From Snuella sedimenti (GTDB lineage Bacteria > Bacteroidota > Bacteroidia > Flavobacteriales > Flavobacteriaceae), in the NCBI RefSeq assembly GCF_016428595.1, contig NZ_JAELVQ010000018.1, positions 23,187 through 87,186 on the forward strand: a stretch of DNA of 64,000 nt. Reading direction: 5' to 3'. Shown piece by piece: positions 39,708-48,740 of this stretch. Numbering within the stretch: the first letter of the stretch is position 1; every line of letters begins with the position of its first letter. The notes beneath the pieces are model-generated. The model did no database searches. It was not told the origin of the DNA and saw only the letters and a list, made by a program, of their open reading frames with translations. A program made the position numbers and the translations under genes.

Positions 39708-40919
39708 ATGTCTATACTAAGCGGCAAGAACATACTATTAGGCATTAGTGCTGGTATTGCCGCTTATAAAACGGCTTCCCTAGTAAGGTTGTTTATAAAA
39801 GCAGGAGCTCAGGTAAAAGTAATCATGACGCCATCTGCTAAAGAATTTATTACACCCTTAACCTTATCAACACTTTCTAAACATCCCGTTTATTCATCTT
39901 TCACTAACGAAGAAGATGATAATGCTGTATGGAACAATCATGTAGAATTAGGTCTGTGGGCCGATCTGTTTGTTATTGCGCCAGCGACAGCAAATACCTT
40001 GTCCAAAATGGCGAATGGGGTATGTGATAATTTATTATTGGCTACTTACTTATCGGCTAAATGTCCTGTGTATTTTGCTCCTGCTATGGATTTGGATATG
40101 CACAAGCATGAGAGCACTCGTAAATCTTTTGAGGTTTTAAAAGGTTATGGTAATATTATGATACCGGCAACAAGTGGTGAATTAGCCAGTGGATTGGTAG
40201 GAGAGGGCAGAATGGCAGAACCAGAAGCTATTGTCAACTTTATAGAAGCGGATATTTTGAGTGGTTTACCACTTAAAGGTAAAAAAGTACTAATTACGGC
40301 AGGTCCAACTTATGAAGCTATCGATCCGGTACGATTTATAGGAAACCATTCCAGTGGTAAAATGGGATTTGAAATAGCAAAGGCAGCAGCTAACAAAGGT
40401 GCTGAGGTCGTTTTAATTTCGGGACCAACACATCAAACCGTTACTCATAGTTTGATTAGTGTAATTCCGGTTGTTAGTGCTCAGGAGATGTACGATGCAG
40501 TTCATCAATATTTCAACATAACGGACATTGCAATATGCGCTGCTGCTGTTGCAGATTATAGACCTAAAAAAGTTGCATCTCAGAAAATAAAAAAGCAGGA
40601 AAGTACGTTAACTATAGAGCTTGAAAAAACGAAAGATATTTTAGCTTCCTTAGGAGCAATTAAAAAACAGCAATTTTTAGTAGGCTTTGCATTAGAGACA
40701 AATAATGAGCTGGAAAATGCAAAAGAGAAATTAAAAAGAAAGAATTTAGATTTAATTGTTTTAAATTCGTTAAATGATAAAGGAGCAGGATTTAAGAAGG
40801 ATACCAATAAAGTGACTTTTATTGATAGTGATGATGTTATAACAAATCACCAATTGAAGTCTAAAACAGATGTGGCCAAGGATTTAATAAATAAAATTAT
40901 TGAACAGATTAATGCGTAG
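39708..40919 (+). CDS. coaBC: Bifunctional phosphopantothenoylcysteine decarboxylase / phosphopantothenate-cysteine ligase
   Basis: 403 residues. The N-terminal flavoprotein CoaC domain has 'GISAGIAAYKTASLVRLF', His in 'WNNHVELGLW' and 'IAPATANTLSKMANGVCDNL'. The C-terminal CoaB domain begins at 'KKVLITAGPTYEAIDPVRFI'. It performs two steps of coenzyme A synthesis. coaE lies at 46.5 kb on the same strand. The last eight bases overlap the DUF4835 gene. Confidence 0.96.
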   Translation: MSILSGKNILLGISAGIAAYKTASLVRLFIKAGAQVKVIMTPSAKEFITPLTLSTLSKHPVYSSFTNEEDDNAVWNNHVELGLWADLFVIAPATANTLSKMANGVCDNLLLATYLSAKCPVYFAPAMDLDMHKHESTRKSFEVLKGYGNIMIPATSGELASGLVGEGRMAEPEAIVNFIEADILSGLPLKGKKVLITAGPTYEAIDPVRFIGNHSSGKMGFEIAKAAANKGAEVVLISGPTHQTVTHSLISVIPVVSAQEMYDAVHQYFNITDIAICAAAVADYRPKKVASQKIKKQESTLTIELEKTKDILASLGAIKKQQFLVGFALETNNELENAKEKLKRKNLDLIVLNSLNDKGAGFKKDTNKVTFIDSDDVITNHQLKSKTDVAKDLINKIIEQINA

Positions 40920-41799
40920 TATTTTAGTAATCGTAATATTATGCTTGGGTATTTTAGGAAATTCTCAGGAGCTTAACTGTAATGTCGTTGTTAATGCACG
41001 ACAGACCGGGAATGAAAACCTATCTATTTTTAAAACCTTAGAAAAACAGTTAACAGAATTTGTGAACAATACAAAATGGACTAACCAAGCCTTTGGAGTT
41101 CAGGAACGTATTGACTGCAGTATGGTAATTACTATTACTGATTATAGCGGAGAAGCTTTCCAAGGATCAATTCAAGTGCAGTCTTCACGTCCGGTTTTTG
41201 GTTCTTCATTTACAACTCCTGTTTACAATTTTAACGATAGAGATTTTACATTCCGATATTTGGAGTTCCAGAATTTAATTTTTAACCCAACGCAATACGA
41301 ATCAAATTTAGTATCAGTTTTAGCTTTCCATGTTTATATGATATTGGGCTTAGATGCTGATACTTTTTCTAAAAACGGAGGCGCACCTTATTATAAAATA
41401 GCACAAACCATTACCAATTACTCACAACAGGAGAACTATAAAGGGTGGAAGGTAGAAGATGGTTTGCAAAGCCGATTCGCTTTAATAGACAATATATTGT
41501 CTCCAACCTTTGCAACTTTTAGAGAGGTGATGTATTCCTACCATCGTGAAGGTTTGGATGTAATGGCCGATAACACCAAAAAGGGGAAAGAGCAAATAGC
41601 CACAACTTTAAAAAAGTTTCAAGTAATGAACAGTCGTAGGCCTAATTCGTTTTTACTCCGTACATTTTTTGATGCCAAGGCCGATGAGATAGAACAGATA
41701 TTTAGTGGAGGTCCTAACGTCAATATTGCCAGTGTTAAAGAAGTCCTGCAAAAAGTGGCTCCCATGCATGCTAGTAAATGGCGAAATATTACGTTCTAA
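40912..41799 (+). CDS. DUF4835 family secreted protein
   Basis: About 295 residues from ATG at 40912 (MRSILVIVILCLGILGNSQE), a signal peptide. The mature part starts 'LNCNVVVNARQTG' and has 'FQGSIQVQSSRPVFGSSF', as in the Bacteroidota DUF4835 family. The function is unknown. Its position between coaBC and recN is typical. It is presumably periplasmic. Confidence 0.82.
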   Translation: MRSILVIVILCLGILGNSQELNCNVVVNARQTGNENLSIFKTLEKQLTEFVNNTKWTNQAFGVQERIDCSMVITITDYSGEAFQGSIQVQSSRPVFGSSFTTPVYNFNDRDFTFRYLEFQNLIFNPTQYESNLVSVLAFHVYMILGLDADTFSKNGGAPYYKIAQTITNYSQQENYKGWKVEDGLQSRFALIDNILSPTFATFREVMYSYHREGLDVMADNTKKGKEQIATTLKKFQVMNSRRPNSFLLRTFFDAKADEIEQIFSGGPNVNIASVKEVLQKVAPMHASKWRNITF

Positions 41800-41863
41800 G
41801 ATCTTCATTAATCAAATCACATTCACTATATTTAATTTCAAAATTTAAACATTTGTAAAAGTT

Positions 41864-43516
41864 TTGCTAACATCACTTTCAATCAAGAATTACGCGCTAA
41901 TTGATAAACTTCAGGTAGATTTCAACAATGGGTTTTCAATTATTACAGGAGAAACGGGAGCCGGTAAATCTATACTCTTAGGGGGCTTATCTTTAATTCT
42001 TGGTAAGCGTGCCGATTTGAGTAGCTTAAAGGATATGTCTCAAAAATGTATTATAGAAGCCGTTTTTAATATCGCTAACTATAATCTGAAATCTCTTTTT
42101 GAATCGCAAGATTTTGATTATGAGGATATAACTATCGTTAGGAGAGAGATATTGCCTTCGGGTAAGTCAAGAGCATTTGTAAACGATTCGCCAGTAAACT
42201 TAACAAGTTTACAAATATTGGGGGAGCGTTTAATAGATATTCATTCCCAACATCAAACCTTAGAGCTTACAAGCAACGACTTCCAGTTTCAGGTTATTGA
42301 TGCTTTGGCTAACAATGAAGAAACCATATTAAACTATAAATTAGAATTAAAGCAATATAAGAAACTTCAAAAAGAGCTTCATGAGTTATTAAATTTCCAA
42401 GCCGAAGCAATAAAGGAACATGACTATAATTCGTTTTTACTGAATGAATTGGTAGAAGCAAATTTGCAGGAAGGTGAGCAGGAAAGTCTTGAGGAAGAGT
42501 ATGAAACATTAAGTAATATTGAAGGGATTAAGGAAAAACTTTCTGAAGCCTATTATTTGTTAAATGATGAACAAGTAGGGATATTAGCAACACTTACCAC
42601 ATTAAAAAATAACTTTCTGAAGTTAACAGGTCTGTCTGCTAAATATAACGATTTGTATGAGCGTGTTGATAGTAGTCTAATAGAGTTGGATGATGTGTTT
42701 AGAGAAGTCGATGTACTGCAAGATACTGTGGAAGCAGATCCAAGTAGGTTGGAGGTTGTAGATACCAAGTTGAAATTACTTCATAATCTAATGCAAAAGC
42801 ATTTGGTTAACAATGTTTCAGAATTAATACATGTTAAGGAAGCTTTAGAGGAAAAAGTGGAAGCTACTGAAAATATTGAGGGAGCAATACATAAAAAGGA
42901 GCAAGAAATTGAAGATAAAGTTAATAAGCTTAATGCTATTTCAAAAAATATTAATAAGAAGCGTATAAAAGTAATTCCACAGCTAAAAACACAGCTCGAA
43001 ACTATTTTAAGTAGTCTGGGGATGCCTAATGCACAGTTTAAAATAAGCCTTGATTACGGAAAGCAGTTTTTTGCTAATGGGAAGGACGAATTGACGTTTT
43101 TGTTTTCAGCAAATAAAGGTGGACAGTTTAATGAGCTTAAAAAGGCAGCTTCAGGTGGCGAATTATCTAGGATCATGTTGGCCATAAAATCGGTGTTATC
43201 TAAATATGTTCAGTTGCCAACCATTATGTTCGATGAGATTGACACAGGGGTTTCGGGAGAAATTTCTAATAAAATGGGCGATATAATGCTGCAAATGAGT
43301 GAAACAATGCAGGTGTTTTCGATAACGCATTTACCACAAATTGCTGCAAAGGGACATACGCATTACAAAGTTTTTAAAGAAGATGTTGAAGAAGTAACTC
43401 AAACCAATCTTGTAAAGCTAAATCAAGACGAGCGTATTGTTGAGATAGCTAAAATGCTTGGAGGTGTTGAAATGTCTGCCTCTGCTATAGCGCATGCAAA
43501 AGAATTACTCAATTAA
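41864..43516 (+). CDS. recN: DNA repair protein RecN
   Basis: 550 residues of SMC-like layout. The Walker A 'IITGETGAGKSILLGGLSLI' is N-terminal, a long coiled-coil centre covers about residues 150-380, and the ABC-type signature 'ASGGELSRIMLAIKSVLS' and Walker B 'TIMFDEIDTGVSGEI' are C-terminal. It acts in double-strand-break repair. The start is a TTG (MLTSLSIKNYALIDKL), as the family begins exactly here. Confidence 0.95.
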   Translation: MLTSLSIKNYALIDKLQVDFNNGFSIITGETGAGKSILLGGLSLILGKRADLSSLKDMSQKCIIEAVFNIANYNLKSLFESQDFDYEDITIVRREILPSGKSRAFVNDSPVNLTSLQILGERLIDIHSQHQTLELTSNDFQFQVIDALANNEETILNYKLELKQYKKLQKELHELLNFQAEAIKEHDYNSFLLNELVEANLQEGEQESLEEEYETLSNIEGIKEKLSEAYYLLNDEQVGILATLTTLKNNFLKLTGLSAKYNDLYERVDSSLIELDDVFREVDVLQDTVEADPSRLEVVDTKLKLLHNLMQKHLVNNVSELIHVKEALEEKVEATENIEGAIHKKEQEIEDKVNKLNAISKNINKKRIKVIPQLKTQLETILSSLGMPNAQFKISLDYGKQFFANGKDELTFLFSANKGGQFNELKKAASGGELSRIMLAIKSVLSKYVQLPTIMFDEIDTGVSGEISNKMGDIMLQMSETMQVFSITHLPQIAAKGHTHYKVFKEDVEEVTQTNLVKLNQDERIVEIAKMLGGVEMSASAIAHAKELLN

Positions 43517-43524
43517 AAATTACC

Positions 43525-43552
43525 AAAGTTTAAAGTTTAAAGTTTAAAGTTT
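43525..43552. repeat. Four tandem copies of a 7-bp repeat (AAAGTTT)
   Basis: AAAGTTT is repeated exactly four times in the space between recN and fabI and ends two bases before a TATTTTTG -7-like box (43555-43562). The array therefore covers the expected -33 and spacer region of that promoter. Confidence 0.75.
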
Positions 43553-43554
43553 AG

Positions 43555-43562
43555 TATTTTTG
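43555..43562 (+). promoter_or_regulatory. -7 box of fabI
   Basis: TATTTTTG fits TAnnTTTG, about 80 bases before the fabI ATG. The upstream promoter half falls in the heptamer repeat. Confidence 0.4.
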
Positions 43563-43643
43563 AACCGTTAAAATTGCAAATGTGTTTTTTATAAGTAACG
43601 AGCACACAAGCAAACAGAGATTAAAACATATAAACTTAGAAGT

Positions 43644-44462
43644 ATGTCATACAATTTATTAAAAGGAAAAAAAGGAATTATTTTTGGGGCATTAGATTCA
43701 AACTCTATTGCCTGGAAAACAGCAGAACGTGTTCATGAAGAGGGCGGTCAATTTGTTTTAACTAATGCTCCTGTAGCGATGCGAATGGGACAAATAAACG
43801 AGTTAGCGGAGAAAACAGGTTCTCAAATCATTCCTGCCGATGCTACTTCTGAGACCGATTTACAGAATTTGGTAGAGAAATCAATGGAGATCCTTGGAGG
43901 TAAAATAGATTTTGTATTGCATTCTATTGGGATGTCCATCAATGTTAGAAAAGGTAAGCATTATACAGATCAGAATTACGATTGGACACAAAAAGGAACA
44001 GATGTTTCTGCAATGTCTTTTCATAAAGTAATGCAAACACTTTATAAAGCAGATGCCATGAACGAGTGGGGAAGCATAGTGGCTTTATCGTATATGGCAG
44101 CGCAACGGGTGTTTCCAGATTACAATGACATGGCAGATAATAAAGCGTATTTAGAAAGTATTGCCCGTAGTTTTGGTTACTTCTTTGGACGTGATAAAAA
44201 AGTGCGAGTAAATACCATTTCACAATCACCAACGCCTACTACAGCAGGTAGCGGTGTAAAAGGTTTTGATGGATTTATAGCATATGCAGATAAAATGTCT
44301 CCATTAGGTAATGCAACTGCGTTAGATTGCGCAAACTACACGGTTACTTTATTTAGTGATTTAACAAGACGTGTTACACTACAAAATCTTTACAATGATG
44401 GAGGATTTAGTAATATGGGAGTAAGTGATGCCGTTATGGAAGCCTTTGTGAATAAGGATTAA
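43644..44462 (+). CDS. fabI: Enoyl-[acyl-carrier-protein] reductase (NADH)
   Basis: 272 residues, atypical short-chain dehydrogenase. 'GIIFGALDSNSIAWKTAERV' is the FabI nucleotide-binding start, the Tyr-x6-Lys pair is in 'YNDMADNKAYLES', and 'VRVNTISQSPTPTTAGSGVK' is the loop near the substrate. It completes each fatty-acid elongation cycle and is the triclosan target class. A single gene with its own terminator. Confidence 0.95.
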   Translation: MSYNLLKGKKGIIFGALDSNSIAWKTAERVHEEGGQFVLTNAPVAMRMGQINELAEKTGSQIIPADATSETDLQNLVEKSMEILGGKIDFVLHSIGMSINVRKGKHYTDQNYDWTQKGTDVSAMSFHKVMQTLYKADAMNEWGSIVALSYMAAQRVFPDYNDMADNKAYLESIARSFGYFFGRDKKVRVNTISQSPTPTTAGSGVKGFDGFIAYADKMSPLGNATALDCANYTVTLFSDLTRRVTLQNLYNDGGFSNMGVSDAVMEAFVNKD

Positions 44463-44485
44463 AATGTTAATAAATTATTACAACG

Positions 44486-44514
44486 AAGCCACCTTTTAAA
44501 GGGTGGCTTTTCTG
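44486..44514 (+). terminator. Rho-independent terminator of fabI
   Basis: AAGCCACC/GGTGGCTT stem around an eight-base TTTTAAAG loop, then TTTTCTG. It begins 24 bases after the fabI stop. Confidence 0.8.
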
Positions 44515-44525
44515 TTTGGATTGGT

Positions 44526-44533
44526 TACATTTG
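44526..44533 (+). promoter_or_regulatory. -7 box of glycosyltransferase gene, leaderless
   Basis: TACATTTG ends only four bases before the ATG at 44538. It follows the fabI terminator, so the glycosyltransferase-YbbR-coaE run seems to start here, and its mRNA should begin at or next to the start codon. No good -33 box was seen. Confidence 0.45.
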
Positions 44534-44537
44534 TGAT

Positions 44538-45539
44538 ATGCAATTACAGTTTTCTTTTATTATTCCAGTATATAATCGTCCTGATGAGATTCAAGAACTT
44601 TTACAAAGTTTTGAAAACTTAAATACAGATCAAGCGTTCGAAATTGTTATTGTTGAAGATGGCTCTACCATTTCATCAAAAAGTGTTGTCGAACAGTTTG
44701 AAAGTAGACTGGACATGGCTTACTATTTTAAAGAGAACTCTGGTCCTGGTGATTCCAGAAACTATGGTATGGCAAAAGCAAAAGGGAATTACTTTATAAT
44801 ATTAGATTCTGATTGTATTTTGCCACAAGAGTATTTGCAGGCTGTTGTTACAGGTTTAACTAAAGGTTATGTAGATTGTTTTGGTGGACCTGATGCAGCA
44901 CACCAATCGTTTACGAAACTTCAGAAAGCTATTAATTTTGCGATGACCTCTTTTGTAACAACAGGGGGGATACGCGGTAGTAAAAGTAGCGTTAATAGGT
45001 TTCAACCTCGTAGTTTTAATATGGGAATTTCTAAGAAAGCCTTTTTGGCGTCTAATGGATTTGGTAAAATCCACCCAGGTGAAGACCCAGATTTGTCCAT
45101 CCGTCTTTGGAACTTAGGGTTTGAAACTAAATTAATACCAGAAGCTTTCGTGTACCATAAACGCCGTATTTCTTGGGGTAAATTTTACAAACAAGTGTAC
45201 AAGTTCGGAATGGTAAGGCCAATTTTGAACAAGTGGCATCCAACAACAAGTAAAATTACCTATTGGTTTCCAAGCTTATTTTGTTTGGGGTTTATAACTT
45301 CTTTACTATTGTTGTTATTTGGGGTTAATTGGGTGTTTCAAGCCTATTTATTGTATTTTATTTTAACATTTCTTGGGGCATGTATCACAACAAAGAGTTT
45401 ACAGGTTGCATTACTTTCTATGGTAGCAGTTGGAATACAGTTCTTTGGGTACGGTTATGGATTTTTAAAGTCTACTTTATTTGTTGGTGTTTTAAATAAA
45501 AAGCCACACGTTTATTTTCCCGAATTATTTTTTGAATGA
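44538..45539 (+). CDS. Glycosyltransferase family 2 membrane protein
   Basis: 333 residues. GT-A fold N-terminus 'FSFIIPVYNRPDEIQELLQS', the DxD-like 'FIILDSDCILP' and 'GEDPDLSIRLWNLGF' mark GT2. Two to three C-terminal hydrophobic segments (about residues 240-320) anchor it in the inner membrane. The acceptor is unknown. The YbbR-like gene starts one base after its stop. Confidence 0.88.
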   Translation: MQLQFSFIIPVYNRPDEIQELLQSFENLNTDQAFEIVIVEDGSTISSKSVVEQFESRLDMAYYFKENSGPGDSRNYGMAKAKGNYFIILDSDCILPQEYLQAVVTGLTKGYVDCFGGPDAAHQSFTKLQKAINFAMTSFVTTGGIRGSKSSVNRFQPRSFNMGISKKAFLASNGFGKIHPGEDPDLSIRLWNLGFETKLIPEAFVYHKRRISWGKFYKQVYKFGMVRPILNKWHPTTSKITYWFPSLFCLGFITSLLLLLFGVNWVFQAYLLYFILTFLGACITTKSLQVALLSMVAVGIQFFGYGYGFLKSTLFVGVLNKKPHVYFPELFFE

Positions 45540-45540
45540 A

Positions 45541-46503
45541 ATGATAAAAAAGGTAAAATCAGAATTGCTAAAATCTTTAGAGAGCAAAAAAATAAATGTA
45601 TTTGTTTTGTTCTTGTTGTTATCTTTTATGATTTTAATATTCACTAAACTGTCTAAGCAGTACACCAATACCATAACATTTTCTATTAATAAGATTAATG
45701 TGCCAAAGGAGATTGTTATTATAAACGACTCAAGTATTGTGCTCAACTTAACCCTAAAAACACATGGGTTTAGATGGCTTAATTATTATATTTCAAAACC
45801 AGAAATTGAGATTGATTTTGCAAGCGATATATATAAAAGGGATTCTGTTTTTATCTGGAGTAAATCTAAGGCCTATTTAAATAACACACAGTTCGATAAA
45901 AATGTTGAATTGTTAAATATGTCGCCAGATACATTAAAGTTTAAATATGATGTGAATTTAGTAAAGAAAGTCCCCGTTAAGTTAAATGCAGATGTCGATT
46001 TTACCCCTGGTTATAATATTGCAACAGAATTTAAGCTAGAACCGGACTCCGTTCAAATAATTGGACCAAATGTATTAGTTTCACAAATAGATTTTTTGGA
46101 AACAGAACCTTTGAGTTTAACTGAAGTGAGAACAGATATATCTAAGAACATAAAATTAAAATTACCGGATAACAATAAAGAATTAAAATTTTCTAATACG
46201 GGGGTTACTTTAAAAGGACATGTGGAAAAGTTTACCGAAGGCACTTTAAAAATACCTGTGGAGATTACAAATGTTCCAGACCAGATTAAATTAAAGTACT
46301 TTCCCAAATCAGTTAATGTTACATACTATGTTAGTTTAAGTAACTTTAGTGAAATTAAATTAAAGGATTTCAAAGTTATTTGTGATTATAATAAGATTAA
46401 AGATAATCAAACGTTTTTAATACCAGAATTGAATAAAGTTCCTAAATTGGTGAAAAGTGCCAAAATTAATCAGCAGCATATAGAATTTATAATAACAGAA
46501 TGA
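45541..46503 (+). CDS. YbbR-like domain protein (CdaR-type)
   Basis: About 320 residues from ATG at 45541 (MIKKVKSELLKSLESKKINV). One N-terminal membrane helix ('FVLFLLLSFMILIFTKL') and then YbbR-like beta domains ('VKKVPVKLNADVDFTPGYNI', 'DSVQIIGPNVLVSQIDFLET'). In Firmicutes CdaR regulates the diadenylate cyclase CdaA, but no cdaA is adjacent here, so that role is uncertain. It overlaps coaE by an ATGA. Confidence 0.78.
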   Translation: MIKKVKSELLKSLESKKINVFVLFLLLSFMILIFTKLSKQYTNTITFSINKINVPKEIVIINDSSIVLNLTLKTHGFRWLNYYISKPEIEIDFASDIYKRDSVFIWSKSKAYLNNTQFDKNVELLNMSPDTLKFKYDVNLVKKVPVKLNADVDFTPGYNIATEFKLEPDSVQIIGPNVLVSQIDFLETEPLSLTEVRTDISKNIKLKLPDNNKELKFSNTGVTLKGHVEKFTEGTLKIPVEITNVPDQIKLKYFPKSVNVTYYVSLSNFSEIKLKDFKVICDYNKIKDNQTFLIPELNKVPKLVKSAKINQQHIEFIITE

Positions 46504-47087
46504 TTGTAGTAGGTCTTACAGGTGGTATAGGAAGTGGCAAAACAACCGTCGCTAAGCAGTTTGAAGCGCTAGGAGTACCTGTATATATTGCCGATAAGGA
46601 GGCCAAAAAGTTAATGCGCACATCGAAGATCATTAAGCGAAAACTCATTCAGTTATTTGGAGAAAGTGCCTATATTGATCGTAACTTGAATAAAAGTTTT
46701 ATTGCCGACACCATATTTAATGATGCTACTTATTTAAAACGGATGAATGCTATAATTCATCCAAAAGTCGCTCAACATTTTAAAAGGTGGATAGCCAAGC
46801 AAAATGCAGCATATGTTATCAAGGAGGTTGCTATTTTGTTTGAAAACGATGGTTATAAGCAGTGTGATTATATAATAACGGTAACCGCTCCAAAAACGTT
46901 AAGAATAAAGCGTTTATTAAAGCGAGATGACACAACTTTAGAGAAAATAGAGGCCATTATGAGAAATCAATGGCCCGATGAAAAAAAAGTAAAACATTCC
47001 CATTATGTAATCAATAATATAGATTTGGCGGAAACAAAAAAACAAGTACACCAAATAAATAGGGATATTCTTAAAAAAATACAGTAA
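46500..47087 (+). CDS. coaE: Dephospho-CoA kinase
   Basis: 195 residues. P-loop 'GLTGGIGSGKTTVAKQFEAL' and 'IADKEAKKLM' followed by 'KEVAILFENDGYKQCDYIIT' are standard CoaE features. It phosphorylates the 3'-hydroxyl of the ribose in the last step of coenzyme A synthesis. It is the third gene of the run that starts with the glycosyltransferase. Confidence 0.94.
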   Translation: MIVVGLTGGIGSGKTTVAKQFEALGVPVYIADKEAKKLMRTSKIIKRKLIQLFGESAYIDRNLNKSFIADTIFNDATYLKRMNAIIHPKVAQHFKRWIAKQNAAYVIKEVAILFENDGYKQCDYIITVTAPKTLRIKRLLKRDDTTLEKIEAIMRNQWPDEKKVKHSHYVINNIDLAETKKQVHQINRDILKKIQ

Positions 47088-47097
47088 GTTTTAAATT

Positions 47098-47165
47098 TTA
47101 ACATTTTTGTTAATGTAAGGTTAAATGGCAACTTAGCTAAATGTTAAAATGTTAATTTTGGTCAG
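47098..47165 (+). promoter_or_regulatory. Promoter and candidate operators of the histidine kinase operon
   Basis: TAATTTTG at 47153-47160 fits the -7 consensus and ends five bases before the ATG, so a leaderless mRNA is predicted. Upstream lie a palindrome TTAACA-TTTT-TGTTAA (47098-47113) and a perfect tandem pair of AATGTTAA (47140-47155) that overlaps the -7 box. These are plausible autoregulatory sites. Confidence 0.45.
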
Positions 47166-48737
47166 ATGAGCAAAAAAATATTTGTCCTATTGGTTATTTT
47201 AATGAGTTTGTCACTTATAGGAATCATATTTGTGCAGGCTTATTATATAAAGGATTCGGTCGAGAATGAGAAAAAGCGTTTTGAATTTAATGTTAATAAG
47301 GCATTAAGTTACGTTTCGAACACCATCGAAAAGGACGAACTTAACAAGTATTTTGAGAGGTATCAAAGTTTGGATAAAGAGAAAAGAAGGGATACCGCTT
47401 CAATTTCGCAACTGTTCATTTATCAAAAAAATAATAATACAAAAGAAACGTTAATTTACAAGCAATCCATTAGGGAAGAGGATTATAAGTTGTCGTCGTC
47501 CCTGCTAGACATAGGATTGGATAGTTTGATGGTTCAAGAGATTATTGGAAGCTCAAGTGCCGAAATATATAGTAATATTGATTTTTCGGAAAAGGATTTG
47601 AATAAATCTCCTATTGTACAGTTAGCTAATAGTGTTGACATGTCTGAAGCAGAACGAAATTTTTTGGATAAGAATTTGAAAGCTGCTTTAAGCAAAATAC
47701 CAGTACATAAACGTGTTTCGAAATTAGAAATAAAGGAATTGTTATCAAGGAAATTAAAAGAGGATGGTATTGATTTAGATTATGAATTTGCAGTTTATAG
47801 CAACGATTTGGCTACTAAAGTACAAAGCGATCGCTTTGAATACGACAAGGCATCTACATTTAGTATTCCTATTTTTTATGATGAAAATAATAGGAGCTAC
47901 TATAAATTATTAGTGAATTTCGCGGATGATCGTAAGTTTATTTTATCATCCATAATGGGGATGATAATGATGTCTATCATTTTTACGTCAATAATTATTA
48001 TAGCTTATACAAGTGCTTTATTTCAGTTAGTTAAACAGCGTAAAATATCGCAGATAAAAACGGATTTTATTAATAACATGACGCATGAGTTTAAAACGCC
48101 TATTGCAACCATTAATTTGGCTTTAGATGCTATTAAAAATCCTAAGATAATAGAAGACAAGGATAAGGTGAAGCGATACCTCAATATGATACGTGAAGAA
48201 AATAAACGTATGCATGCACAAGTTGAGAATGTACTAAGGATATCCAAACTGGAAAAAAACGAGCTAAATATTGGTAAAGACCGTGTCGATTTACATGATT
48301 TGGCAGTAGATGCCATAGCACATGTAGAGCTTTTAGTAGAGGACAGGGAAGGGTATATAAAAACCCATTTTGAAGCTGAAAAATCATCTGTATTGGCCAA
48401 CGAAACACATTTTACCAATGTTATAGTCAATATTTTGGATAATGCTATAAAGTATTCTCCCAATACACCAAAAATAGAGGTATATACAGAAAATGTAGGT
48501 ACAAATATTTTGTTAAAAGTTAAAGACCATGGTAGCGGTATGAGTAAAGCAGCTGCCAAACGGGTGTTCGAAAAATTTTACAGAGAGCATACCGGTAATA
48601 TACATAACGTTAAAGGACACGGACTAGGTTTGGCTTATGTAAAGCGCATAGTAGAAGACCACCAAGGTTATGTGTCTGTAGAAAGCGAAAAAGATAACGG
48701 AAGTACATTTACAATAAAACTTCCAATAATAACATAA
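47166..48737 (+). CDS. Sensor histidine kinase (RprX-like)
   Basis: 523 residues. Two membrane helices (about 5-27 and 258-285) bracket a periplasmic sensor of about 230 residues. The HisKA motif 'NNMTHEFKTPIATINLALDA' carries the phospho-accepting His307. The ATPase has 'NVIVNILDNAIKYS', 'VKDHGSGMS' and 'GHGLGLAYVKRIVE'. It phosphorylates the response regulator encoded three bases downstream. Architecture resembles Bacteroides RprX. The signal is unknown. Confidence 0.9.
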   Translation: MSKKIFVLLVILMSLSLIGIIFVQAYYIKDSVENEKKRFEFNVNKALSYVSNTIEKDELNKYFERYQSLDKEKRRDTASISQLFIYQKNNNTKETLIYKQSIREEDYKLSSSLLDIGLDSLMVQEIIGSSSAEIYSNIDFSEKDLNKSPIVQLANSVDMSEAERNFLDKNLKAALSKIPVHKRVSKLEIKELLSRKLKEDGIDLDYEFAVYSNDLATKVQSDRFEYDKASTFSIPIFYDENNRSYYKLLVNFADDRKFILSSIMGMIMMSIIFTSIIIIAYTSALFQLVKQRKISQIKTDFINNMTHEFKTPIATINLALDAIKNPKIIEDKDKVKRYLNMIREENKRMHAQVENVLRISKLEKNELNIGKDRVDLHDLAVDAIAHVELLVEDREGYIKTHFEAEKSSVLANETHFTNVIVNILDNAIKYSPNTPKIEVYTENVGTNILLKVKDHGSGMSKAAAKRVFEKFYREHTGNIHNVKGHGLGLAYVKRIVEDHQGYVSVESEKDNGSTFTIKLPIIT

Positions 48738-48740
48738 GAT

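Noticed and set aside
45541..46503. Cyclic-di-AMP module (CdaA-CdaR)
   Set aside because: The YbbR-like protein lies between a glycosyltransferase and coaE with no diadenylate cyclase nearby.
48023..48559. 178-codon ORF antisense to the histidine kinase
   Set aside because: It mirrors the conserved HisKA/ATPase region and has a Ser/Leu-rich shadow composition.
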